A stretch of 58,252 nt of DNA from Chthoniobacter flavus. GTDB lineage: Bacteria > Verrucomicrobiota > Verrucomicrobiia > Chthoniobacterales > Terrimicrobiaceae. The translations under genes and the position numbers were made by a program. Under the pieces are notes generated by a model that made no database searches, was not told the DNA's origin, and saw nothing but the letters and a program-made list of their open reading frames with translations. Position 1 is the first letter of the stretch. Each line of letters opens with the position of its first letter. This document shows positions 25,449 through 34,576 of the stretch, one piece after another. The stretch lies in the NCBI GenBank assembly GCA_945860745.1, contig CAMASH010000010.1:1-58252 (forward strand), given 5' to 3'.

Positions 25449-27167
25449 ATGCTCGGGACCGATTACATCCTTGATGCGCTTGCCGCCGAGGGAATCGACC
25501 ACCTTTTCATGGTGCCCGGCGGGCTGATCGATCCGTTTTTGACGGCGCTCGGCCGGCAGACCGCCATTCGTCCGATCGTGGCCGCCCAGGAAGGCGGCGC
25601 GGCCTACATGGCTGACGGCTATGCGCGGGCGAGCCGCAAATTCGGGACGACGCTCTGCATTGGCGGCCCCGGACTCGGCAATACGGTGACCCCGATCGCC
25701 GCGGCCGCGACGGATGCCTCGCCCCTATTGCTCCTGAGCGGGGAGGTGGCCACTTACGCGGAAGGAATGGGGTTCTTTCAGGACGCGAGCAGCCAGACTC
25801 TCGATGACGTCGAGGTGATGAAGCCGCTGACGGCCTATTCCAGTTCGGTGGATCATCCGCGGAATCTCGGCCATCTCCTCCGGCGCGCGCTGCTGGAGAT
25901 GTGGAAAAACTCGCGGCCCGTGCATCTCTCGCTGCCGACCGACATCCAGATCGCGCCAATCGACGCGAAGCACACGCGCATCGATCTTTCGATCCTCCAT
26001 TCCTCCTATCTCTCGATGGCGGCGGCGGCTTCTTCCCTGCAGTACTTCACGGGCGCCGCCGCCGGGACGCCACCCGTGCGGATCGTCATCCTCGCCGGGG
26101 CGGGAGTCGAGCATGGCAACGGACCGGAACTCCTGCGGACCTTCGCGGAAAAGTGGCACATCCCGGTGGCGACGACCTTGCGGGCCAAAGGCGTGCTGCC
26201 AGAGGACCATCCGCTCTCGCTCGGCGTCTTCGGCTACGCAGGAACGCACCACTCCCGGATGGCGTTGACCGATGCGCCGCCGGATCTCCTGCTCATCCTC
26301 GGGTCCGGACTCAATGAACGGGACACCATGCATTGGTCGCTGAAGCTCGATCCCCGGAACACGCTGCTCGTGAATCTCTCCCCACTCGTGATCGGGCAAA
26401 ACACCTCCGGCTTCGGAGTCGTCGCCGACTGCGCCTCCTACCTTGCCTGGCTGCTCGAGCAAAGCCCGCCACTCGCGGCTTCGCTCGAGTCCACCCGCGC
26501 GGGACGCGCGCAATGGCTCGAAAAAATTCTCTCCACGCCCCGGCTGCAGGACCCGGAGAACTGCCTCAGCGCCACGGCGCCCATTCATCCGGCACGCATC
26601 CTCACCGAACTCCGCAAGGCCTTCCCCCGCGACGGCCTTCTGCTCGTCGATTCCGGCGCGCACCGGGCATTCGCAGGCCACTACTGGACCTGCTACGAAC
26701 CGCGCAGCTATATTTCCGCAACAAATCTCGGCCCGATGGGATGGGCGATTCCCGCCGCCGTCGGAGTGCAATTCGCCCGACCCGACCGAAAAGTCGCCGT
26801 CATCACCGGCGACGGTTGCATGCATATGCACGGCCCCGAAGTGGCGACTGCCGCGCGGTATCGGCTGCCGATCATCTTCGTCGTCATCAATAATTCCGCG
26901 CTCGGCAACGTGTGGCTGCGCGCGCACACCGAAGGGCCCGTGCCCGACGAATTGACGACGCTCCCCGACATCGACTGGGCAGCCTTCGGCCTGAGCCTGG
27001 GCTGCAAGGGAACGACCGTCCGCGATCCGGCGGACCTGGCGGCGGCGTTTGCGGATGCCCTCGGGAACGCGGGACCCACCGTCATCGACGTCAAGGCCGA
27101 CAAGAACTGCAAAACTCCCGTGGCGGATTTCTCGGCGGCCATCGCCGCGTGGTCCTATCACGAATAA
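25449..27167 (+). CDS. Thiamine-diphosphate-dependent enzyme (acetolactate synthase / benzoylformate decarboxylase-like)
   Basis: The 572-residue protein has the three-domain ThDP architecture. An N-terminal pyrimidine-binding domain (GIDHLFMVPGG, catalytic Glu in AAQEGGAAYMADGYAR) is followed by a central domain with VILAGAGVEHGN. The C-terminal pyrophosphate-binding domain has the GDG...NN motif (VITGDGCMHMHGPEVATA ... VVINNSALGNVW). The family decarboxylates or ligates 2-oxo acids. The exact substrate is not evident, and typical acetolactate-synthase FAD contacts are not obvious. The partner gene 12 nt downstream is AhpD/CMD-like, which points to a 2-keto or aromatic acid pathway rather than branched-chain amino acid synthesis; no regulatory subunit gene is nearby. 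Confidence 0.85.
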   Translation: MLGTDYILDALAAEGIDHLFMVPGGLIDPFLTALGRQTAIRPIVAAQEGGAAYMADGYARASRKFGTTLCIGGPGLGNTVTPIAAAATDASPLLLLSGEVATYAEGMGFFQDASSQTLDDVEVMKPLTAYSSSVDHPRNLGHLLRRALLEMWKNSRPVHLSLPTDIQIAPIDAKHTRIDLSILHSSYLSMAAAASSLQYFTGAAAGTPPVRIVILAGAGVEHGNGPELLRTFAEKWHIPVATTLRAKGVLPEDHPLSLGVFGYAGTHHSRMALTDAPPDLLLILGSGLNERDTMHWSLKLDPRNTLLVNLSPLVIGQNTSGFGVVADCASYLAWLLEQSPPLAASLESTRAGRAQWLEKILSTPRLQDPENCLSATAPIHPARILTELRKAFPRDGLLLVDSGAHRAFAGHYWTCYEPRSYISATNLGPMGWAIPAAVGVQFARPDRKVAVITGDGCMHMHGPEVATAARYRLPIIFVVINNSALGNVWLRAHTEGPVPDELTTLPDIDWAAFGLSLGCKGTTVRDPADLAAAFADALGNAGPTVIDVKADKNCKTPVADFSAAIAAWSYHE

Positions 27168-27179
27168 CCGCTTCGCGCC

Positions 27180-27740
27180 GTGGCCTTTCTTCCCTTCGAT
27201 CCGCAGCAACTCAGCGCAACAGACCGCGCGCTCTATGAGGACCTCGTCGCGAAACGCCGCCGGCACGGGGCCGCTTTCGACGGTCCCTACGCAGCGCTGA
27301 TGAATCATCCGCCGCTCTGCGCGCGGATCGAGGACCTCGGTTTCTTCCTCAAGTTCAACGGATGCCTCCCGCGCGACGTGTATCAATTTACGGTTCTCGC
27401 TGTCGCCCGCCATACCCGCGCGGAATTCGAGTGGGCCGATCACATCGAACCGGCCCGGGCGGCGGGATTGCCGGAAGCGGTCATCGGGACGCTGAAGACG
27501 CAGGGGGTTCTCGACGGTTCTTTTCCCGCTCCCTACGGGTTGCCGGCGCGCATTCTGGCCGCGACGCTCTTTTGGAAAAATGTTCCCGGGGACGTTCAGC
27601 GCGCCGCGATCACGGCGTATGGCATGGAGGGATTCGTCGAGCTGGTTGTCCTGTCGGGATTCTACCAAATGTTCTCCGTGATCAATCAGGGCTTCGACGT
27701 GCAGCCGATCGAATCCGGGAAACCCCCGCCTCCCCGCTAG
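27180..27740 (+). CDS. Carboxymuconolactone decarboxylase / AhpD-like protein
   Basis: The 186-residue helical protein matches the CMD family layout: FLKFNGCLPRDVYQFTVLAVARHTRAEFEWADHIEPARAAGLPE is a close fit to the core (catalytic-type E/H positions in EFEWADHI). It lacks the CxxC of peroxidase-type AhpD, so a redox role is unlikely. Members act as gamma-lactone decarboxylases or of unknown function. The GTG start at 27180 is 12 nt after the ThDP enzyme stop, so the two are probably one transcription unit. Confidence 0.78.
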   Translation: MAFLPFDPQQLSATDRALYEDLVAKRRRHGAAFDGPYAALMNHPPLCARIEDLGFFLKFNGCLPRDVYQFTVLAVARHTRAEFEWADHIEPARAAGLPEAVIGTLKTQGVLDGSFPAPYGLPARILAATLFWKNVPGDVQRAAITAYGMEGFVELVVLSGFYQMFSVINQGFDVQPIESGKPPPPR

Positions 27741-27814
27741 CTTCGAGGGGATTATCCCGGCGGGGCCGGGCTCTGCGAAAGTGGCTTTGCCGAAAAGAAT
27801 CCTGGCCGCGACGC

Positions 27815-28819
27815 TTACCGCGCGGGAAGCGTCAGCAATGGCGCGCCCGTGCTCGGTGCGGCCTGGATCCGGGACAACTGCATCAACAGCGCCAGCGTGT
27901 CCTTCGACGCGAGATCCGTTTTGTCGATGCTGAAGTAGTAACCCGCATACCGCACCCAAACCATCGCCTCGGTCGGCGGCAGGCGCGAGGCATGAATGAC
28001 CATATCGCCATTGCCCTTGCTTGCTTTGACGCGAGCGAGATGCTCTGGCGGAGTCTCCGTACTCTTGGAAGCGCTGAACATCACGTCGAAGAGCGAGCGA
28101 AGCTGGAAGGTATGGGCCGTGAGCGTCTGGGTTCCCGCGACGACGGTCAGTTCGCCATTGGTATTGACCACTCTGAGTTGCCCGGCCTCTTGAGCCGCTT
28201 GCAACATCGCGACGGCCGAGATGAAGTTTTCGTAGCCGGGCAAGCCTCGCTTGTTTCGCAGGGGCATCGCCGGATCAATCTGGATTTGCTCGACGAGCAT
28301 CTCGCACAGTTTCGTCATCGGCCACCCCGCGCGCACGAGCAGGCAGAAGGTCTCGAAAGACACCTCCGTCATGAATTGCGTGACATAGGCTTTGCCTTCG
28401 ATGGGCGTGTACGTAATGGTCGGCTTCGAGGCGAACTCGTAGTTCAGCCCAAGGGCGCGGCTCAAATCGCCGGCATCGAGACCGATACTGGTGTCGCCGC
28501 CAGCAACGCTGGAGTAGGATGCCAGGAGTGAACCCGCTTGCAGAAACATCGGCGACTCGCGGTAGTGGAGCCGCACCAGATTGAGCAGCATTTGCTGCGA
28601 CTGATTGAACTGGATGATGTTGTTGAAATCGGTGAAGTCCGAGCGAATCGCATGATTGGCGACGCTGCACCCTCCCACCCCGAGCGCCGCCACGAGCAAG
28701 GCGGCGCCGGCAAACACGATGCGGCGGCGGGATGTCGCCCTCCAGGGCACCGGGCGTGCGCAACCCGCGCGCGCGTTGTCGCGCGGGAAAGCCGTGGTAT
28801 TCTTGCGGTCAGCGGTCAT
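27815..28819 (-). CDS. Outer-membrane-type lipoprotein of unknown function
   Basis: The 334-residue protein has an N-terminal hydrophobic segment and a lipobox (VAALGVGGCS), so it is probably a lipoprotein. The mature region has NQSQQMLLNLVRLHYRESPMFLQ, a pattern shared with uncharacterised proteobacterial lipoproteins, then a mixed alpha/beta region without known motifs. An AGAGGA Shine-Dalgarno sequence 8 nt before the ATG supports this start despite the long (about 34 residues) polar segment before the membrane segment. It lies downstream of the MscS-like gene on the same strand (161-nt gap, no features seen). Confidence 0.65.
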   Translation of the reverse strand: MTADRKNTTAFPRDNARAGCARPVPWRATSRRRIVFAGAALLVAALGVGGCSVANHAIRSDFTDFNNIIQFNQSQQMLLNLVRLHYRESPMFLQAGSLLASYSSVAGGDTSIGLDAGDLSRALGLNYEFASKPTITYTPIEGKAYVTQFMTEVSFETFCLLVRAGWPMTKLCEMLVEQIQIDPAMPLRNKRGLPGYENFISAVAMLQAAQEAGQLRVVNTNGELTVVAGTQTLTAHTFQLRSLFDVMFSASKSTETPPEHLARVKASKGNGDMVIHASRLPPTEAMVWVRYAGYYFSIDKTDLASKDTLALLMQLSRIQAAPSTGAPLLTLPAR

Positions 28820-28980
28820 GACGGGCTTCCTCTTGGAGACGCGGGTTGATGAAGTCGAGCCGAAAACGCGGTTGCGACGGACCGGAGGGGAAAAGGTTTT
28901 GCCCGGGTCAAGGATCAGGGCCCTGGCTCTGGACGAATGCGGCAGGGACTTCCTGAGCCAGAACCCCGTCCCGCGCGCGG

Positions 28981-31269
28981 CTACTTCGCCGAACGCTCCA
29001 TCGCTTTGCTCAGCGTCAGACCCGACGCTTCCGCCGCGTCCATCAAGTCAGTCAACAGGGAGTGCCGCGTGTCGCTTTCCGCCCGATCCGACGGAAGATC
29101 CATATACGCGGTCAACTGAATCTCGACGGCCACCGCAGTCAGTCCCACCACGCCCACTTTCGTTTCTTTGGCCACGAACGAGGGATCGCCTTCGAGTCGG
29201 GCGCGAATGGCCGCGATGAAACTCTGCAGCCGGGCGGGAGTCCCGCCTTCGGTCACGACCAATTTCAAATCGAGCAGGCGATGCCGGCGCGCGCCGAGAT
29301 TGTTGATCGTCGAGTCGGCCAGTTTGCCGTTGGGCACAACGACGATGCTGTCGGCGGATGTGCGCACGCGCGTCGAGCGAATGCCGACCTCTTCGACGCT
29401 GCCTTGGACGGCATCGGTCACGATCCAATCGCCGCTGCGAAACGGCCGATCCGAGACGAGGATGCCTGCACCAAAGATATTCGAGAGCGTCTCTTTCGAG
29501 GCGAAGGCAAAGGCAAGGCCCCCGATGCCCAAACCCGCAATGATGTTGGTCGCGGAAAACGAAAACACTTTTGCGAGGCCTAAAAACCCGCCGAAGACGA
29601 TGCCCAATCGCAGCAGCGCGATGGTGAAGGCGAGCAGAATGTCGTCGGTTCGTTTCTCGGTGCGTGCCGCGCGCATGCTCAGAAACGCACTGATCAGGGA
29701 GAGCAATCGCCACGCGACGAGCACTGCGGCGATGCACACCACGCTGCCGAGCAAGGGAACCAGATGCACGCGGAGACCCGAGGGAATTGCGAGGATTTTC
29801 GGAATCTGCATCATCACGCTGACAACGAGCAGCATCGTGATCGACAGGCGGAACCAGCGCGGTTGGGGCGTGACGCCTTCGTCCGCGCCCGTGAGGCCCG
29901 AGAGCAAGCGAACGATGAGCGCCGCAATCACGCGCGCGAGAATGATCACCATCACCAGCGCGCTCAACCCCAGGATCAACTGCCACGCTTCGGCCTGACC
30001 AACCCTGCCGAGCAGGAACGGCACGTAGTCCATCGCCAGGCGGCGCAGCGTGAAGTACGGGGCGCTCTCGAATGAGCCGGGCGGGGTGAACTCAGGGGCG
30101 GGAAGACTGGTGGTCGCATGAAAGGACATGGGCGCATTTTTCACGGTGAGGCTGGTGAACTGCCAGGGGGCATTTGCGGCGCTCCCCGTGGGCGCAATCA
30201 CAATGCTGCCAAGACCCTGCACAAAGTGCACATAGGGGCTCCGATTCGCGCCGTCATCGGGAATCGATTGCAGCCCGATCATTCCGATGTTGTCGAGCGC
30301 GTGCCGCAGATAAAACGCGCTCATTTCACCATTGCTCTCGCGAACGACATCGGGGAAGACGCTGAGATCCATGGTCGAAAGCGCCAGCGCGCCATTGTCC
30401 TCTTTCCAGTGCGTCATCCCTTCAAGGAACGCACGCATCGTGGCGCGGGGGTTCTGCAACTGCTTGTAGGAATCAGCGGCAGGCGCCTTGCCGTTCACCC
30501 ACCCGGGAAGGACCTTCAGTGCGTCCACTCTTTGCGGCTCGGAAGGTTCGACGATCCGCCAATCGCCTTGCGCGTCGCGATGCAGCGTCAAGGGGAAAAC
30601 GCCATCCGAACCCGCGAACGTCAGGTGCATAACGTATGTGTCAGCCGCGACGCTGTCAGGAATATCCCACGCGTGAATCGTGGCGGGATCAATGATCTCA
30701 AACAAGGACGCGACGCGCGACAAGCGCGTGGTGCTCGTGAGCGGGTCGGGACCGGTCGCAAATTCGACGGCTTCCGCCGCAAGACCCCACGCATCTTGGA
30801 TCCCCGCCTGGGCGCGATTGCACGCGACGATGAATCCAAGAACCACATCACGCGGAGAACGCAAACTGATTGGCGCCATGTCCTTGGTCTGCACAACGCG
30901 CTCGCCTGTCCACCAGCCCCGATTGCCAAAGCGACCGCTGAACGTGCGGCCGTCTTTGCTCAGCGTGACGATGAACTCACCGCCCTCATCCGTGGGCGAA
31001 CCGCCTGCGCTCCACTTCCCGCTGAGGGAGCGACCTTCCGCCGTGGCTTCAAGCCGCATTCCGTAGAGCGGATAGGTTCCTGTGACCACCGCGCCGTGCT
31101 GCTGCAGTTTGATCTGTCCGCCGCCGTCGCTCCAGTGCGTTTGCCATCGTCCGGACCACAGGCCCGACTGATCGGGAGCCTGCGAAAAGCCACTGGTCGC
31201 GCCCACGAGGCACAGCCACAACGCGGCGCGCCAACAAGCGTGTTTCCGGGCGGTTGGAGGAAGATTCAC
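28981..31269 (-). CDS. MscS-family mechanosensitive channel with exported N-terminal domain
   Basis: The 762-residue protein begins with a signal peptide ending TSGFSQ. A periplasmic region follows, first a beta-rich domain with repeated GxW elements (SGLWSGRWQTHW, VTGTYPLYG, SGKWSAGG, FSGRFGNRGWW), then a second soluble domain. Several transmembrane helices come next. The C-terminal MscS core has the glycine-rich pore helix (NIIAGLGIGGLAFAFASKETLSNIFG), then FRSGDWIV and VVPNGKLADSTINN. Such channels release solutes on hypo-osmotic shock. The long sensor-like extracytoplasmic part is its own feature. The start is GTG (31269); ATG is not available nearby. Confidence 0.88.
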   Translation of the reverse strand: MNLPPTARKHACWRAALWLCLVGATSGFSQAPDQSGLWSGRWQTHWSDGGGQIKLQQHGAVVTGTYPLYGMRLEATAEGRSLSGKWSAGGSPTDEGGEFIVTLSKDGRTFSGRFGNRGWWTGERVVQTKDMAPISLRSPRDVVLGFIVACNRAQAGIQDAWGLAAEAVEFATGPDPLTSTTRLSRVASLFEIIDPATIHAWDIPDSVAADTYVMHLTFAGSDGVFPLTLHRDAQGDWRIVEPSEPQRVDALKVLPGWVNGKAPAADSYKQLQNPRATMRAFLEGMTHWKEDNGALALSTMDLSVFPDVVRESNGEMSAFYLRHALDNIGMIGLQSIPDDGANRSPYVHFVQGLGSIVIAPTGSAANAPWQFTSLTVKNAPMSFHATTSLPAPEFTPPGSFESAPYFTLRRLAMDYVPFLLGRVGQAEAWQLILGLSALVMVIILARVIAALIVRLLSGLTGADEGVTPQPRWFRLSITMLLVVSVMMQIPKILAIPSGLRVHLVPLLGSVVCIAAVLVAWRLLSLISAFLSMRAARTEKRTDDILLAFTIALLRLGIVFGGFLGLAKVFSFSATNIIAGLGIGGLAFAFASKETLSNIFGAGILVSDRPFRSGDWIVTDAVQGSVEEVGIRSTRVRTSADSIVVVPNGKLADSTINNLGARRHRLLDLKLVVTEGGTPARLQSFIAAIRARLEGDPSFVAKETKVGVVGLTAVAVEIQLTAYMDLPSDRAESDTRHSLLTDLMDAAEASGLTLSKAMERSAK

Positions 31270-31637
31270 TAAGTGGAAGTTTCTGATGAAGCGAAAGAAA
31301 AATCCGCGACGGCACCGGACATGTCAGCCCATTCCGTCCCTCCTGTCAAAGCGCATTTGCATTCCGACAAATCACCGTTTTCCCCTGCCTTGCCATGACG
31401 GAAACCCGGCCGATCCGGCCGGCCGAACTCAGCGCGCAGGCGAAGAAGATGCCCCGCCCGCCGAAAAGGCGTGGGCTTGACTCCCCAACCCCGCTTTGGG
31501 AACGTCCGCCCATGGAAACATCCTCCTCCTGCTTCAACTCCGGGCCAACGCCTCAGAGAGCTGAAAGCTATGCCCCACCGGCCCCTTCGGCGGGCAGGGC
31601 GCGGGACCGACAGACGCGGAGTCTTTCGTGAATCCTT
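31270..31637. other. Divergent intergenic region
   Basis: This 368-bp spacer separates the MscS-like and SLC13-like genes. It contains no convincing ORF, RNA gene or repeat shared with other spacers. Promoters for both genes are expected here, but I could not fix -35/-10 pairs with confidence. Confidence 0.4.
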
Positions 31638-33560
31638 GTGGCACCCCCGCCTCTTTCAGTTCCCAGGGATGTCCTGAGGCGTGATCCGCTCGTCGCGGGC
31701 TTGACTCGTCTGGCGCTGGCGCGGCTCGTGGGATCAATGGAGCCGGTGGAATTTGCGCCCGGGGATGTTCTTTGTGCCGTGGGGCAGAGTGCTGAAAATC
31801 TCTATCTCATTGAACGCGGAACCGCCGTGCTCATTACCCCGGGCGGACGCGAGGCGCCGCTGCGTGCTCCGCACTGTGGTGAGGAGGCCGCCGCCGGTTT
31901 GAAGCACTATGTCTGCACGGTGACTGCCACAAGCCAAGTGATGGCGTGGCGACTGCCGCAGTCCACGCTTGATGACATTGCGCTGTTGCAGCCGCAATTG
32001 GCGGCAGACGCGTTGCTTTCGCTTGCTTCCACGCTTGGCGGAGAAGTCGTTGGCGGCAAAAATGGGAAATCCGCGCCCGGGACGAAGGGGGGGGGCCCCG
32101 CGGAAGGCGCCAGCGATCCGCCAGCGCGTGCGCCCGACGCACCGCCGCGCAAAGCCGACCGCGCCCGGCTCAAGGGACGCGAGATCGGCGGGTGGGTGGC
32201 GGCGATCCTGGTGCCTGCCGGGATTTACTTTGGCGGCGTGTGCGGAGGATTGACCACGCAGAGCGCCATGTTTACAGCCATCCTGGGGATGGTGGTTGTC
32301 CTGTGGATCTTTGCCATCGTTGACGAGTTCATTCCGCCGATCCTTGCGATTGTGGCCACGCTCTTTATCGGGCTTGCCCCTGCATCGGTCGCGCTTGGCG
32401 GGTTCGCTTCGCCCAGTTTGATGACGGTGATCGGGGTCTTTGCGTTGGCCTCAACCATTGCCTCGTCCGGGCTGAGTTACCGCGTGATGCTCTGGGTGCT
32501 GGCTAGACTTCCCGATCGTCCGTTCTGGCAACAGACGGCCATGCTGTTTGGCGGCTTGGTGCTCTCGCCGATCGTTCCGTCAGGGAACAATCGATTATCC
32601 ATGTTGCTGCCGCTGTTCCGCGACATGGCTGATGGACTCCGCCTGCCACCGCGCAGCACGGCCCTGACAGCGCTTTTCGCCGCAACGCTTTCTGGCGCGC
32701 TGCTCTTTTCTCCGATCATGGCAACCAGCAAGCCTTCAAGCATTGCCGCGCTGAACCTCCTTTCGGTGCAGGCGCAGCAGGAATTCGGAGGATTGTTCTG
32801 GCTGGTGGCGGCGGGCGCCGCGCTGGTTGGACTGCTGGCATTTCACTTTCTCTTCATGCGCTGGTTGCTGCCGGCGGAGAATCCGCACCCGTTACCGAAG
32901 GATCGCATCCGCGATCAGTTGCAGTTGCTCGGGCCGCTGACGTTTGCCGAATACTTGGCGTTTGGGGCGTTTGTAGCGTTCTTAGTGGGCACGGCCACCG
33001 TCTCGCTGCACCATGTGCAACCTTCTTGGATTGCGGGCAGCGTGCTGGTGACGCTCCTGGTCTGCGGCAGTCTGGGCAAGATGGACTTTCGGCGACAACT
33101 TGATTGGCCGATGGTGTTCTTCCTCTTGGGGATCGACAGTGTGGTGCGCATCATGAACTACCTGAAGGTGGATGCGGCGCTCACCACCGTCGTATCAGGT
33201 CACCTTGGCTTCATTCATGGCAGCGTGGAACTCTTTGTGCTCGCGGCGCTGGTGACAACCGTCGTGTTACGGATTGGACTGCCGGTTTCTGCCGGCGCGC
33301 TGGTGTCTGTCGTTATCCTGCTTCCCATCGCGGAAGTAAATCACATCAACCCGTGGATCTGCATCTTTCTTGCCGCGCTCTTCAGTGACATCTGGTTCTT
33401 TCCCTACCAGAGCTCGGTGTGGATGCAGGCGGTATCGCAGGGCGTTTCTGGAAGCATTGACCAGGCGCGGTTCACGCGCTACAATCAGGGTATGAATCTG
33501 GCGCGCGTCGCCGTGGCCTTCCTCTCTATTCCGTATTGGAAATGGCTGAAATTGCAATGA
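31638..33560 (+). CDS. SLC13/DASS-type transporter with N-terminal cyclic-nucleotide-binding-like domain
   Basis: The 640-residue protein combines a cytosolic cNMP-binding-fold domain with a membrane part. The first domain covers about residues 10-125 (FAPGDVLCAVGQSAENLYLIERG, LPQSTLDDIALLQPQL). It is joined by a charged, Gly/Ala-rich linker to about 12 transmembrane segments of the ion-transporter/DASS superfamily (SPIVPSGNNRLSMLLPLF, MATSKPSSIAALNLLSVQAQ, FLLGIDSVVRIMNYL). The domain order suggests transport gated or modulated by a nucleotide, but whether the site binds cNMP is unproven. The substrate is unknown, probably an anion or carboxylate. The stop overlaps the next gene by 4 bp (ATGA). 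The start is GTG 31638. Confidence 0.8.
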   Translation: MAPPPLSVPRDVLRRDPLVAGLTRLALARLVGSMEPVEFAPGDVLCAVGQSAENLYLIERGTAVLITPGGREAPLRAPHCGEEAAAGLKHYVCTVTATSQVMAWRLPQSTLDDIALLQPQLAADALLSLASTLGGEVVGGKNGKSAPGTKGGGPAEGASDPPARAPDAPPRKADRARLKGREIGGWVAAILVPAGIYFGGVCGGLTTQSAMFTAILGMVVVLWIFAIVDEFIPPILAIVATLFIGLAPASVALGGFASPSLMTVIGVFALASTIASSGLSYRVMLWVLARLPDRPFWQQTAMLFGGLVLSPIVPSGNNRLSMLLPLFRDMADGLRLPPRSTALTALFAATLSGALLFSPIMATSKPSSIAALNLLSVQAQQEFGGLFWLVAAGAALVGLLAFHFLFMRWLLPAENPHPLPKDRIRDQLQLLGPLTFAEYLAFGAFVAFLVGTATVSLHHVQPSWIAGSVLVTLLVCGSLGKMDFRRQLDWPMVFFLLGIDSVVRIMNYLKVDAALTTVVSGHLGFIHGSVELFVLAALVTTVVLRIGLPVSAGALVSVVILLPIAEVNHINPWICIFLAALFSDIWFFPYQSSVWMQAVSQGVSGSIDQARFTRYNQGMNLARVAVAFLSIPYWKWLKLQ

Positions 33561-34576
33561 CCGCACGCTGGCGCATCATCCTCCCCGGTCTATTCCTTGC
33601 GGTGACGTTCGGGTTGTTGATGGCGTTCAACTCATTCCGGCCGCGCATCATGGTGTTGCATAGTATGGGCCCCGCCGCGCCGTGGGCTAGCGAAGTTGAC
33701 GCCGGCATTCGCAGTGAGTTACTCCGCAATCGCTTGCCGGTGTCCGTTGAGTGGCAGTACATGGGCGAGGAACTGGAGCGGAAATCGATACCTGCCGCCG
33801 TGGCCTCTGCGCGGCGTGCCATCGCGCGATTTGATCCGGACATCTTGATTGCCGTGGATGATGAGGCGAACGCGGAGGTCGCCAGAAACTTCGTGGGGCT
33901 CGGCCGGCCGCGGGTGGTGTTTGTGTCAGTCACCGAAGCGCCGGCGCGTTATGGTTACGAAGGACAATCTCATGTTGCCGGCATTGCAGAGATCCTTCCG
34001 CTGACCGCTATTCACGACGCGCTGCCACTGCTGAAGGATGGCAAGCTGCGGCGCGTGGCGGCCGTTGGGATGGACAGTGCCACGGGTCGGGCGGAGCTCG
34101 CTCAAGTGCGCTCGTTTCCATGGGCACCGGACATCCTGGTGGCCGCAGAACTGGTTTCTGATTTCGATCAGTTGAAACGCTTTGTCGAGGCGCGCCGCGA
34201 GGACACCGACGTTCTGTTGGTGCTGACTTACGCCGGATTGCATGTGCCGCGCAGCCAGTCCGCTACGGACGATGGCAAGCAGATTGCCCGGTGGATTGAG
34301 ACTCATTCCGGCCCGCTTCCCATTGGTTTGCATGTTGCGTATGTCACCAACGGCGGGGGGCTCGGCTTCGCCCCCTCACCGAGGGACTTTGGCGAGCGCG
34401 CCATGGCAATGGCCCTTGATTGGGTTGACCCGAGTAACGGCTCGACTCCGCCCGCGATGACCACCTCCGCACACTTTGATGTCGCAATGAGCGCGGACCG
34501 TCTCCGCGCGCGTGGCGTGAGCATGCCGCCGATTTACAGGGAAGCGGCCCGACACGGCGGCCGTTACTTTCCCTAA
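33557..34576 (+). CDS. ABC-type substrate-binding protein (TrpX-like family), membrane-anchored
   Basis: The 339-residue protein has one N-terminal membrane segment (ILPGLFLAVTFGLLMAF) and then the two-lobe periplasmic-binding fold of the ABC_sub_bind family (RIMVLHSM, DPDILIAVDDEANAEVAR, PRVVFVSVTEAPARYG, DTDVLLVLTYAGL). The family usually serves an ABC importer with its own permease and ATPase. Neither is here; instead the gene is translationally coupled (ATGA, 33557-33560) to the cNMP-domain SLC13 transporter. The product may feed ligand to, or sense for, that transporter. I chose the start at ATG 33557; an in-frame ATG at 33536 lies inside the previous gene. Confidence 0.78.
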   Translation: MTARWRIILPGLFLAVTFGLLMAFNSFRPRIMVLHSMGPAAPWASEVDAGIRSELLRNRLPVSVEWQYMGEELERKSIPAAVASARRAIARFDPDILIAVDDEANAEVARNFVGLGRPRVVFVSVTEAPARYGYEGQSHVAGIAEILPLTAIHDALPLLKDGKLRRVAAVGMDSATGRAELAQVRSFPWAPDILVAAELVSDFDQLKRFVEARREDTDVLLVLTYAGLHVPRSQSATDDGKQIARWIETHSGPLPIGLHVAYVTNGGGLGFAPSPRDFGERAMAMALDWVDPSNGSTPPAMTTSAHFDVAMSADRLRARGVSMPPIYREAARHGGRYFP

